DNA from: Parasponia andersonii
Taxonomy: Eukaryota > Streptophyta > Magnoliopsida > Rosales > Cannabaceae
Length of the DNA: 64,000 nt
Assembly (NCBI GenBank): GCA_002914805.1
Contig: JXTB01000043.1
Span: 477,842 to 541,841 of the forward strand
Direction of reading: 5' to 3'
Shown here one piece after another: positions 20,050 to 32,243 of this stretch. The notes beneath the pieces are model-generated. The model worked only from the letters and a program-made list of their open reading frames with translations, searched no databases and was not told the DNA's origin. Within the stretch, counting starts at the first letter, position 1. The number at the start of each line of letters is the position of its first letter. A program made the translations under genes and the position numbers.

Positions 20050-23000
20050 TACCTCCGAAGAGGAAAGCGACACTGGCTTCGATGCTTGGACCAGCTGCAG
20101 CGGAGGACGATATACTGGGGTCAGAATCGTCACTGGATAAGACAACCACACTTGACCCTCCGCTTGTCAAGGCACCATCACCAGGTTACCTCCAAGGACC
20201 TCCGTGGCTTGTTCTGGCGGATCGAAGGTGAGGACAATCTCCTTGGCAACAAAAGCAGATGTAGAGGGACTATCTTTTTCTTCATCGAGCATCTTCAAAA
20301 TATCAGCAGGATACACGATATTGATCTCGTCCCCTAACTGCTGCATGTAGTACCTGATGGAATAATGGTCCCTCTCGATGCCCTTCTGCTCATCAAATTG
20401 GTCTGGCATTACCACATTTGCATAGCTCTTGAATTCCCTATTTTTCCAGCCATACCTATAACTCTCCGCAGAAAGGATGTCCACATACCTTTGGTACCTT
20501 GTCTTTAGCTTCTCCGCATCCGCCAACCTATTCCTTAGCACCACTAGCCTTAGCTTTGCTTGTCACTGTGATAAGTCAATCAAAAAAGTGTTAATATCGA
20601 CGAGATCTTCGCCACGCTTGCGAGACAACTCGACATAAGCCTCTATCAATTTCTTGTGACCAAGTAGAGATATCGGATTACCTCGTTGGACCGATCGAGC
20701 CAGCGTTGTAAGGAATAGGCCTCAAGCTTGGCTTTCACATTAGTTTTCCTTGCTTCCTTAGCCTCGTCGATGGCTCTGTCACGAGCAATGAAAGCCAGAC
20801 CCATCTCCACCCCTGCATTCTGCAGCTTCTGCTCCTTGACCTTGAGCTCGTTCTGAGTCAACTTGGCAGCCTCGGCTTGGGCCAGCTTGGCGGTCTCTGC
20901 CTCGGCCAGCATAGTGACTAGTGCCTCACGCTTGGCCTTCTTGACACTCAAAGCGTGGGCCATTATGCTGCTGACCCTGGCCTCATCCAAGCTCCGATAT
21001 AGGTCGAAATCCGCCCTCAACGTGGCAAGGGCGGCCTCGCTCTGCTCAGCCATCGCAGCACGGGCGTTCAGTTGCTTGGTCAACTCGCCGACATGAGAGG
21101 AATAGAAGGACTGGATGGCGGTTAGCTGCAGAATATAAGAAAAGGGGTCAGTGTTCAGCAAAGATGCCGAAAAAATATGGAGATGACGGCTAAATGAGCT
21201 AAACTTGTGCAAGGCTGTGATCAGCGATGAGCTCTACATTCTCTAGGGAAAGAGCCTCCAACTCGAACTCCGCGGCTGGACCTTCTCCCTAGGCATTATC
21301 CGTGTCCGTGGAACATGTTTCCACCCCATCAATTGCAAGGACACCTTCACCCCCCATCGAGCGCACTCTAGTAGTTTCCCCTGACACTCTCAGAGTGGCG
21401 AAGGTAGGGGTTATGGAAAGCAGGGTATCGCCAGGTGCACCTTCAGCAACAGCTGAAGGTGGCATGCCCTCAGCAGAAGAAGCTGCAGCGATTGCTGCCG
21501 CTTTGGCAACTTCGACCACCGCCACCCTCGGAGACCCGCCTGGCTGTAATTTTTCGGTATTGTCTTGACCAACATCCTTGGACGAGCCTCGTGCAGACTT
21601 CCTCCTCCTCATGAGGGTCAAGGTAGCCCGGTCATTGTCACTGTCAGAAGAGGCGGTGGCTCTGCCTCTCTTCCCCACTGGGCTTTCTCTCCCCTTGGAC
21701 GAATCGGGTTCGTGATCCGCTTAGTGGAGACCGGGGGATGGGAAGACAACCGAGACTTCAGCCTCAGAGCCCCTCCACTAAGCTCAGCAATCTCCCCATA
21801 GGAGCGAGCAATACCAGACCCTGCACCTGCCTTCGAGCCAGAGCTGGGGGCAGAGGAAGTCAGTGCAGAGGACTCTCCAAGCAGGCTTAAAAGCGCTCCT
21901 TTGCCATACACGATCTTTATAGTCAGTGCCTCCCGAATCGAGAGGTTGCCTGCCTCGGGAGGAGGCACCACGTGCGTTTCAGTATCGGACGTGAACAGAT
22001 CCTCCAGATCGTCGTCCGAGCCTGTTCTTAGGGTGACAACTCCTTGCCCCCCAGCCTTGTCCTCATAGGACACCACTACGCGTGGACCAACAGGGACCTT
22101 GGATCGGGCCCTGTATGCAACGATACTCCTTTTGGCCAGGGAAGGGTCAGCCAAAGGGCTTGCATCTGAACTTGTAAGAGCAAGCAACATGATTAGAACA
22201 CAACCTTGACCACTTCGATAGGACCCTAGGGCACCAGATGAACTCATCCCTAACCCGCTTGGGGGCAGCATTTTCCTATTAGCGAAGTCTGGCACACTCG
22301 TCGGTTACAAGCTTCACCGCCTCCTCAAGCTCATGACTGGTCAGTGCCACTAGGTCATGGGGGCCTGCCAGCTAGCTCAAGGCCTTGATTTGATGGCCCA
22401 CCATGGCGAGGTGACTCTGTTCATTCCGACGAAACCGATTCAAGGCCGAGGCATCAAGCTGACTCTTGAGGTGTTTGGTGATGACCCACATATCCAGCAA
22501 GAAGAGGAAATATGAGACCATCCTCAGCATCATGTTCTTAACCTGGGGATGCAGGACGGCCTGGATGTGTCGGCAATCCCCAGAAGACCCGAAGATAACG
22601 ACCCTTCCAGCTCCTTGAGCTGTCCCAACAACAGTCGCGGTTCAAACCTACTTTCTTCCACAGAGGTTGCGCAAAGCAAAACATCGTAAGTAAAAATGGA
22701 CGAAGTACATGCAGACCCAAAAACCCGCGACTCAGTACTTACTTTGTAGGGAAAATGAGGGCATTTGGAAACGCTCTCCATTCACCCAAGGAGAGTACCA
22801 CGCCCCTTCGACGGCATACAGCCTAGAGTGGGAATCCTATTACTTGTCCGACCTCGGCAAGCCCCAAAAAACGTGGCACCCCGGGAGCGGCTGGAGGTAG
22901 AAAGTAGAGTAAGAGCTTTTTTTGGGAATGAGAATGAGCTTGTAGGCATAAAAGACCACCTCCAGGTTAATATGCACGTTGAGGAGGACTGACAGGGCAG

Positions 23001-23285
23001 AAAGCCCCATCAGGATCATGACCCTGTTGGTGTTCAACTGCATCGGGTGAATCTCTGTAAGGCTGAAGAACTGGTGGACTAGGGGAGGAAGGGGAAACCC
23101 AGCCATTCCAGGTACCTCTTCCCTAGGACAATGGAGCCTTCGGGGGCAGAAGGGTGAAGGTACTAGTCCGCCGGGCCCTCGACCTTTTCTAAAGTAACTC
23201 CGCCAGGGAAGCAAAGCTGCCTCCTTAATGAGCCTAATTCGGAATTCGCGACGGGGCGGAGTTTCTGACTCTTGTTCGGGGCCAT
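20050..23285 (-). pseudogene. Antisense ORF (aORF) of Tat element copy B, decayed
   Basis: The reading unit runs leftwards from an ATG at 23285 (MAPNKSQKLRPV). The first exon (23285-22743) encodes a Transposase_28-like domain with FPLPPLVHQFF and IHPMQLNTNR blocks. Later parts encode a Ser/Pro-rich acidic linker (about 22300-21205), a coiled coil (21125 to about 20650) and an acidic C-terminal part including QFDEQKGIERDHYS. The donor GTAAGT at 22742 and a 79-bp intron (21126-21204) match copy A. Stops lie at 23163-23165 and 22840-22842, the intron-1 acceptor AG has become AA, and the intron-2 donor is altered. Function is unknown. Confidence 0.72.
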
Positions 23286-23408
23286 TGTTTTAGATGCGAT
23301 CGAAGAAAGTAAAAGGTTCTAGAAAATAGGAGATGCAGAAACCATAAGATTTGAGAAAGTTGGAATATTTGGGAATTTTGGTAAAGTAAGAAACAGGTAA
23401 AAGCACGG

Positions 23409-23418
23409 TTTTTATAAA
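23409..23418 (-). promoter_or_regulatory. TATA box of the antisense ORF, copy B
   Basis: On the minus strand this reads TTTATAAAAA, 124 bases upstream of the aORF ATG at 23285. It aligns with the TATA box at 3581-3590 in copy A, so it is conserved between two diverged copies. Confidence 0.5.
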
Positions 23419-23626
23419 GGGGAAACTGAAGAGTTTTCCCTATATGAGAACAGTGCAAGGAAGATAGAGGCACTAGAATTTCAAAAATTTAAAAAATTAT
23501 TACACGGGATGACGTGCCCCAACGTTAGTAATTGGGGAGAAATGACAGCGAGGGACCACGTGTACTCCTCAAATTGGAGGACTGGAGACACGATTTCCCC
23601 ACTTGATGGATGTGAATCCATCAAAT

Positions 23627-23643
23627 AGGGAAATGAGGATAGT
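23627..23643 (+). promoter_or_regulatory. Polypurine tract of copy B
   Basis: The stretch agggaaatgaggatagt directly precedes the 3' LTR. It matches the purine-rich aaatgggggcagt before the LTR in copy A. It would prime plus-strand DNA synthesis. Confidence 0.6.
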
Positions 23644-24433
23644 TGTGGGGCTCGTTCCTAGATCATGTATTACGTAAACGATTAAGTGGCAGAACTGGTC
23701 AGAGGGGAGGCACACCATCTGGCACGTGTCCAGAGTAACCGATTAAAAGCCATGTGAGTCACATATGGTATCGCATAGGCCTATGGGCTGTCTGAGGCCA
23801 GGGCCGAATCCATCCTAGACCTTGGGCGGGTTCGGCCTAGTCCAATTCTTACCTCGACAGCTAAGGGGTCAGGAGCCTCAAAGATCTTCCACCAGAAGAC
23901 CATGGGAGGTAGCTCATTGCTCCAAACCCAGACAGAGCATTTAATGCGATCCTGGATAGGTGCGCGCATTGGGCAAATTGTCCTGACAGAATAGCGGTTT
24001 GTCAAAGTCTCGCCCCCGACAGGCTGGAGTCGTAGGGGACGGCGGAAAGCAGGCCACGACGATGCAAGGGAAATTACGGTAACCATGACCCGTGATTTCT
24101 AGAGTAAGTCATGATGGAAAAAAGATACTCGATCTTATAATTGAGAACCAGAATGCTCCTAGCTCCAGATTATATATATAAGCCATGTTTCCCTCTTCTA
24201 AAGGGAGATATACAGAAAAATACATACAGAGAAAAACTTAGTCTTTGCTATTCAGCATCAGGGAAAAATCACTGACTTAAGCATCAGAGAGTCTTTGTAG
24301 GTGGCCATCCTCGCCTCTTCGACCCGATCTGAAACTAAAGGTACTCTAGGATAGCAAGGATACGTGAACAGTTGGTGGATACAACGTCAACAGTTCAGAG
24401 ACACGTGGACAGTTGGTAAGAACAACACCAACG
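23644..24433 (+). repeat. 3' LTR of copy B
   Basis: It starts TGTGGGGCTCGTTCC and ends near ACCAACG, where CA is expected. It aligns with the 5' LTR over its whole length. Most differences seen by eye are C/T or G/A. A TATA-like attatatatataag occurs near 24168. Confidence 0.9.
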
Positions 24434-24775
24434 TGTATATATATATATCTATATATATTTGTCAATTTAATTGCAAACACGTTTTATAAACAGAAAAGTA
24501 CAAAGAAAAAGAAGTTGATCATTTGATTTGGCTATGGATATTTGAAAGCGTGAAGGCAGGTTCTGGGCTGAAATTTAGCATTAATGATGGGTGATTTCCT
24601 TCTTTATTAATTTTTTTTTTGTTCTTGAAGTCTTAGTAGTTCTCCTATACGGTCTTTTTGTTAATAAAAGTACTACCTTTATAATAGTGGATGTGAATAT
24701 AATCTCCTTTTTATTATTGAAATATATTGAAATGAGATGTGTGGAGAGTAACGGAGAGACGACAATAAAAATAAA

Positions 24776-25408
24776 TAATTTTCTTTAACGTTGTTTTGTA
24801 TTCTGTTTAAAGTAATACGACTTTTACCAAATTTCAAACAAGATATATTAAAATCAATTATATTAGGGCAAATTGTTATATTTGGCAAAAAGTGAGGGGG
24901 GTAAGAGGAAATGTGAAACCATTGATGTAAAAAATTATAATAATAATAATATTAATGTTTTGAGGTTGATAACAAGGCTGGAAGGACTGGAGGTAGGATG
25001 TTTGTTGAAAAAGTTTAACGAAGAGTTTTAATTGTAATATAATGAAGTGTAATTATTAAGAGTGAATAATCATAAATTTGAAAAAAAAAAAATATTATTT
25101 ATAAATTTTCTATTTTGGTCTTTTTATTTAACGATAAATATGGAATAAATCTTTTTTTAAAAAAATATAAATGTCTTTATATCATTTATGGGTAAATATA
25201 GTTGAAATAAGGGATAAAGATAGCGGACAAAAAGTGGCAATAGACCTATCCCAATATAATAAAGAGGGGCAATTTTCTTTAACATTGTTTTGTATTCCGG
25301 GCAAAGCAATACAACTTTTGCCAAATCTGGGGCAAGATATGTCAAAATCAATTATATTAGGGCAAAATACTATACATGGCAAAAAGTGAGGGGGGTAATA
25401 GGAAATTT
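24776..25408 (+). repeat. Direct duplication upstream of DDB1 (two ~138-bp copies)
   Basis: The stretches 24776-24912 and 25270-25408 are similar: both run from ttttctttaac through tcaattatattagggcaaa to ggcaaaaagtgagggggg. They are about 494 bases apart. The right copy ends about 190 bases before the DDB1 start codon. The intervening sequence is AT-rich and unrelated. Confidence 0.8.
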
Positions 25409-25597
25409 GTCCTCTTGTATTAAACGGAGTCTCGTCAAGTGGGTATATTATTGTGTACAAGCTTCCATGGGGCATTTCCTGCACCCGCGCTTCAACTCTC
25501 TGCGAGAGTAGAAAGAAAAAGAGAAAAACACAGACGCCATAGCCCAGACACCAGGGCTCTTAGGGCAAAGAATCGATCCAAGGCCGGGAGACAAAAG

Positions 25598-25872
25598 ATG
25601 AGTATCTGGAACTACGTTGTTACGGCTCACAAGCCCACCAATGTCACCCACTCCTGTGTCGGCAACTTCACCGCTCCTCACGAGCTCAACCTCATTGTCG
25701 CGTAACCCTTTTTCTCTTTCCTTCTTACTGAATTTTCTATTTCATTTTTCTGTCTGGCATATCGGATTCTCGTTTGGATTCCTGAACTATTTCTTTCGTT
25801 TTTTGTATTTTGGGGGCATTGGCTTTCATTTTTGGCTATTCGGGATTGAAATACCTAGACAAGGATATGTAC

Positions 25873-25920
<48 letters not shown>

Positions 25921-28900
25921 CTGTATTGGGTAGTATTTGGTCCAGAGAACTTGTCTTGAAGCTTTTGAGGAACGTTTTGTATTTACAGCTTCTGTTCTTG
26001 GTATTGTATTGTATTGGTTGATTCATGGCTCCTTAAACTACTGGGTATTGGGGAATGTAATTAAGTAGACAAGGATAGATATTATTGTATTGAGTAATCT
26101 TTGGTCCAGAGAACTTGAAAGTTTTCTATTTTGTGTATAATAATAGGTATTTGATTTTCTAACTCTTGTGTTTGGTATTGTATTGGGTGATTCTCTGCTG
26201 CTTACTTCCTTAAATTTCTGGGTTTGAGCAGAAATTTGTGAGTTAGGTTAAAATGTATAACGAATGAAGTTCATGGCTTTTGGGGTTTTGTCTAATGCTG
26301 TTCGTTTCATGACCCATATTGCTTTTTCCTTGAAGTAGTTATCTTTATCTTCTGTAGTTTTCTCATTTTTAGTCATTGATAGTATGCATTTTAATAATTT
26401 GTTTTCAGGAAATGCACTCGTATCGAAATTCATTTACTTACTGCACAGGGCTTACAGGTAATGTATTTTCATTTTTTTTCCCCTTTTAATTTTTCGTGTG
26501 ATGCCCAGGCTAAGATGCTCTGGGCTGGTCAGGGTTGTGGTAAAGTGAATATGTCTTATTTTGTGCTGTCATGACTCTGAACTTGTTTTTAGTATTTTAG
26601 AGTTTCGAAGACTGTTTTCTTGTAACTTCTGGCTTTGTACTATACCTTGCATCTGTCTGTTAGTCCATGGACTTTAGGTGTGTATGTTTTGCTATAATTG
26701 ATACCAGGGTTATACAATATGAAGAAACGGAATTATGGCTTATAGAGTTCTAGTCTTGATAAAACGTGTTGTGATTCTATGGTTGAGTGCATGCTTTCTG
26801 TTGTTCTAAATACATGTTTCAGTTTCCTGAAACATTACAGCTCATTCATCATTCTTTACACTTTTGACATTTTGTTCGTGAAATGAGGTGATTTGGATCA
26901 AAGTTTGTATATTTTGCTTTTGACGAGCACATTCAACCCCCGAGTCTGCATCCCTCTTGTGATTACCTGTTAGAGTTTTCATACCTAATTTCAAGGCCAC
27001 ATGAATATTTGATTGACCACTGTCATTTTACTGAGTATTTAGTATATAGCTTTTTGAAATTTGGTGCATGACTTATTTATTAATTTCTTTTAGATTTTAC
27101 TAATTTAAGATATTATGGTTGTTTCTCACTAGTTAATAGATTTCTTATTTTCTCTATAGTAGGCCAATTAACCAAGACATATATGAACTATGAGATTTGA
27201 TGAAATTAGTAAATAAACTAGGAAATTCATTCTCGTTGAATTATGAAACAAAAACACGTTAACAACATTTTCTAGTGAATGTAAAGAATTCTCACGATTC
27301 ATTTATGTAAGATGTATTTTTCTATGTTACGATGATAAAATATAAAGCCTCTTCTGCTCAAAGTTACAGGTTTGTATTTGCGGTAAAGAAAAATTTTGCG
27401 AGTAATTTCTTGTTTTTTCCCCTTCAAATTTTGAGTCAATATCTTAGATGATTCAACCTTTTTGTTGTAAACTTTTAGCTCTTGCTTCCCTTTCCCAGCT
27501 AAAACTAAGATCTGATTGCTCAACTTAAACTGTGTCTTCTTCCTATCAGCCAATGCTGGATGTGCCAATATATGGAAGAATTGCAACACTTGAGCTTTTT
27601 CGCCCTCATGTGAGTATAATAATTTTTATTTTCATGGTCAAAAAGTTTGATTTTCTTTTAGAGTTTTTGGTTTTATTCGTGTTTTTCTTTCTGAATAGGG
27701 TGAAACACAAGACCTTCTGTTTATTGCAACTGAAAGATACAAATTCTGTGTTCTCCAATGGGATGCTGAGACATCTGAGCTCATTACAAGGTTTAACCAT
27801 GATATTGAAGTAAAATTAATTTGCTAATTTTATCTTTGGATGTTTGAGAATATGTATGTTCAATTTCCTGAAGTTGAATGAACCATCCTTTTTAAGTAAA
27901 ATATCAGCATCTTTTATGTTCTGGGATTTCATTTTTATGTAGTCATATGTAGTCGTGCGGTTATATGTAGTCTATAAGTGACTATAATTTGGGAATTTTC
28001 TTATGTACTAAAGAATTTATGCTCTTACCATGTAGAGCAATGGGGGATGTTTCAGATCGTATAGGTCGTCCTACAGACAATGGTCAGGTCGTGTGTTATT
28101 TCATTGATTAAAAGCTGCATCCTCTTTATAAATTTTCGTGATATTTAATTTTTTTTTTCTGTTTAAATATAAGGTGGATTTCTGAACCATTTTCTAGTTT
28201 TGCCTGGGAATTTTGGTGATGTTCATGTATCATTTTCCTGTTTGTTCTTCTGCAGATTGGCATTATTGATCCAGATTGCAGATTAATTGGACTTCATTTG
28301 TATGATGGACTGTTCAAGGTATATAGCCTGCTAACATTTAGTAATTCTTTGATTACTTGAGGAAAGAAATCGCTTTTGGGTTTCTTTATTTTTATATAAC
28401 ATAGACTTTAAAAACGAGTGCTGTAATTTCTTGTTGTTCCAGGTTATTCCTTTTGATAACAAAGGGCAGCTGAAAGAGGCATTTAATATTAGGTATTGAT
28501 CTTTATGTTCTCTTGGTGTTAGTCTATAAAATCAATTCAATTGAGTATTAGATAGCTCCAAAATGCAGTTAACATTGTTATTTCGGATGCATGCATATAT
28601 GCAGAAACACCATTTTGGGTGCATTTAGGATCATTCGCGCACCTGTTCTGGTTACAACGTATTCTTTCTAACAAAGAATGTTTTTGCTCATTATTTGTTA
28701 TTTTACATTTGTTTTTGTCCATCATTACTCAGATGTCTTACTTTACTAGTTCATTTTTGATTCTGAGCTCTGTTTTGGGTCCAAATAAGTTCTGTTTCAG
28801 TAAATATTTAGGTATGTTCTTAACATTGTCAACCACCAAGCAGTTCTGGGAATTAACTTGTTTTGTCTTTGGCGTACATTGTTCATCGATATATTTTATT

Positions 28901-31900
28901 CACCATTTAAAAGAAAAATCAATAAGACATTGACTTAAACTTGGCATACAATTTGATTTTGGTGTTTCAGTATTTATCTTTCCAATTTCATGTTTGAAGT
29001 TCTAAACAGAGTTCAAGACCATATCTGTTTTATGTTGTGTATGTATGTTACTGTTTAGTGTGCACACGTGTAAGTTGTTATTAAAGAACTAATATAGATA
29101 TGAAAGTAGATGAATCAAATTTTTGCTGTGCTGGGGTTTATTTATGCATTTATATCCCCTACTGCTTATTATTCATGAAATATTTCTTTTTAATATTGAA
29201 TTCGCCATTCTAACTCGTCATGTACTTTTCAGGCTTGAGGAACTTCAAGTTTTGGATATAAAGTTTCTTTATGGTTGTTCCAAACCCACAATTGTAGTTC
29301 TTTACCAGGTCCTATTCATTCTGAACTTTGTATGTTATAGTTTTGGGTTTACAATGATGCATAAATATATTGATGTTAATGTTATTTGTTAATATTGCTT
29401 GCACTGATGTATAGTCCTGAAGATTTGAAGATAATTTGCCGAATTAGAAAAATGGTATATATAAACACCATTAACATACATGTAACTGACAGACGGAAAT
29501 ACAGAGGAAACAGTTTCTACATGTACAATATGTGGTACACTAGTTTCAATGAGGTCCTCGCAGAGTAAAATGTATGTTTTGATGGTCTGGGGTGGGTAGA
29601 ACAAGTCAATAGAGTATCTGTTTTATCATGAGGGTTGGCAGTAGCACAACACAGTTGGACTAGAACGTGCAAATACATTCTTGTTCTATCCTAGCACCAA
29701 TAAAATAATTACTATACATATGTATTATTTTTGCAGCTTAAATGCAATAATATCTCTGTTGCAACTTGCAACATAGTAATGTGGACACATACTTGCTATC
29801 CTGATGGTTGGAAACATTGCATTGCTTGTTTTATTTTTATATTAGAAATGCTTCATATGGACACTGACTCGAACAAACACATGCACAGAAGCATCTATGT
29901 ATGTGCTTATGTTTTGGTGTATGTAGTACTACAGAATTGTTTGTTTTGTGAATGTAGTAATAAAGAATCGTTTGTTGAGGATCATTGTTTTTCGTGTCCT
30001 TACTATTGTCATAATTGCAGGATAACAAAGATGCTCGTCATGTCAAAACATATGAGGTTGCTCTGAAGGATAAAGATTTTGTTGAGGGGCCTTGGTCCCA
30101 GAACAATCTTGACAACGGAGCTGCTATGCTAATCCCTGTTCCTCCACCTCTTTGCGGTGTTCTTATTATCGGAGAAGAAACAATAGTCTACTGCAGTGCC
30201 AATGCATTTAAAGCAATCCCAATCAAACCTGTAGGTCTAGTTATTATTAAATCATCTAATTGCAGACTTAGTAAGTTGTAATTGTACAATTATTTTGTTA
30301 TTGATCTATATTTCTGAACTTCTAGTCCATCACGAGAGCATATGGAAGAGTCGATGCTGATGGTTCTCGATATTTACTTGGTGATTACAGCGGGTTACTT
30401 CACCTGCTCGTTATCACCCATGAGAAAGAAAAGTGAGTGTGACTCTACTTAAATTACATTCTTTTTATTAGCATTATTCAATTGAAAATCTAGATGTGAA
30501 GAGCAGCCAGAGTGTTGTAGTGTAGGGTTGGGCTCTTGCTTTATCTTCTCAGGATTTTCCTCGTTATTGTAGGGTGACCGGACTTAAAATTGAGCTCTTG
30601 GGCGAAACTTCAATTGCATCTACAATATCGTATCTTGATAATGCAGTTGTCTTTGTAGGATCAAGCTATGGAGATTCACAGGTGTGGTCCCTATAACTAT
30701 CTTTCATAGTTGCTGGTTTTTTAAAGCCTCGTTGGCCTTGAATTGTCTTTGTATAAGCTCTGGTGTAAGCTTCATTTTTCGAAGTTCTAGAAGTTTGTGC
30801 TTTGTACATTCATGAGGATAAGAGAATAGGATAAATTGAGAAGGGCCTTAACTCTGGCTCCTCCTAGTTTGCTCAGAAAAACATTTTATTTTTCTTTGCT
30901 CTCTAGGCAGTTAGTGTTTGATCCATTTGGAAGACAATTTCTATACCGTTTCTTGCAACATTTTTCCTCTACCACCGAATAAAGTTTAAGCTGGAAGGGA
31001 ATCATGGAAGTTTTGAAGAAACATAGGAAGACGAGGATTCAGTTAGGGACAGAATTAAATATTGGGTTGCTCTACGGATATATGATACCAAAGATTTCGA
31101 AAGTTTTGCATTATCAGATCTAGTTAGAGACTGGTACTTATTGTTATCTTTAATGATACCTTATCATCTCTTGTATTACTTTTGTCACTGATTAATATTA
31201 TGGTGTGCTTCTTATAAAAAGAGTAAACACCCCCCTCCCCCCCCAAAAAAAAAGTTTTAAGCTTCTGAAAAATGTATTTGACAAGTTTGGTTAATTTCCC
31301 ATCATATATATAAGATATTGTTCGGATGTGACTAGTTTGACCATCTATGTATATTTTATATAAGCTCTAATTATTAATTGTTTACCATTCAAGATATGGT
31401 AGACAATCTTTGTTCAACTGTAATGTATGATTTAGATGGGTGTGGCACTCTGCAACATGTTTCCTTGTTGAATTTAATTCTATATGGTTGATATATCATT
31501 TGTTATATTGGATATTAACAATGTATTTGCTGCAAAACCAGCTTATAAAGCTACACATGCTGCCCGATGCCAAAGGTTCATATGTAGAAGTTGTGGAAAG
31601 GTATGTTAATTTGGGACCAATTGTTGACTTTTGTGTGGTTGATCTCGAGAGGCAAGGCCAGGGCCAGGTTGTAACTTGCTCCGGAGCTTTTAAGGATGGT
31701 TCCCTTCGGGTAGTCAGAAATGGAATTGGAATCAATGAACAGGTTTGTTTTATTCATTTACCAAATTTTGTTTCTTATCAGTGATGTCGTGTATTCTTTT
31801 CATCTAAGTCACCCTCTTGACCTGTGATGTTTTAGGCATCAGTTGAGCTTCAGGGTATTAAAGGAATGTGGTCTCTAAGATCTTCTACTGATGATCCATT

Positions 31901-32212
31901 TGACACGTTTCTGGTTGTAAGCTTTATCAGTGAGACACGAATTTTGGCAATGAATCTTGAAGATGAGTTAGAGGAAACTGAGATAGAAGGTTTCTGTTCT
32001 CAAGTACAGACTTTGTTTTGCCATGATGCTGTTCACAATCAACTTGTGCAAGTAGGTTACATCTTCTTTATGATTTTCTTGCTAACTCTTGCTTTTTGTT
32101 TATATATATATATATATATATATGTATCTATATTATTTTTTTCTGTTATGTGATAAATTATCTTCCTTGCAGTTTCTTGTTCTTTTTCTGTCTTTATTGT
32201 GATATATAAATG

Positions 32213-32243
<31 letters not shown>

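Larger units (their letters stand above)
11920..24433 (+). mobile_element. Complete Ty3/gypsy Tat-lineage LTR retrotransposon (copy B)
   Basis: The element spans about 12.5 kb. The order is 5' LTR, primer-binding site, gag, protease, reverse transcriptase, RNase H, a second RNase H, integrase, two tandem-repeat blocks, an antisense spliced ORF, polypurine tract and 3' LTR. The second RNase H between the first RNase H and integrase, the absence of a chromodomain, and the antisense ORF place it in the Tat group. It sits in a TA-rich microsatellite, and TATAT is present outside both ends, though low complexity makes this weak evidence of target duplication. Many stops and frameshifts mean it cannot encode its own proteins. 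The two LTRs differ at very roughly one base in ten by eye, mostly by transitions, so it is an old insertion. Confidence 0.93.

Noticed and set aside
25617..26021. A 134-codon open frame at the start of DDB1
   Set aside because: It overlaps exon 1 in another frame and runs into intron 1 and its AT microsatellite.
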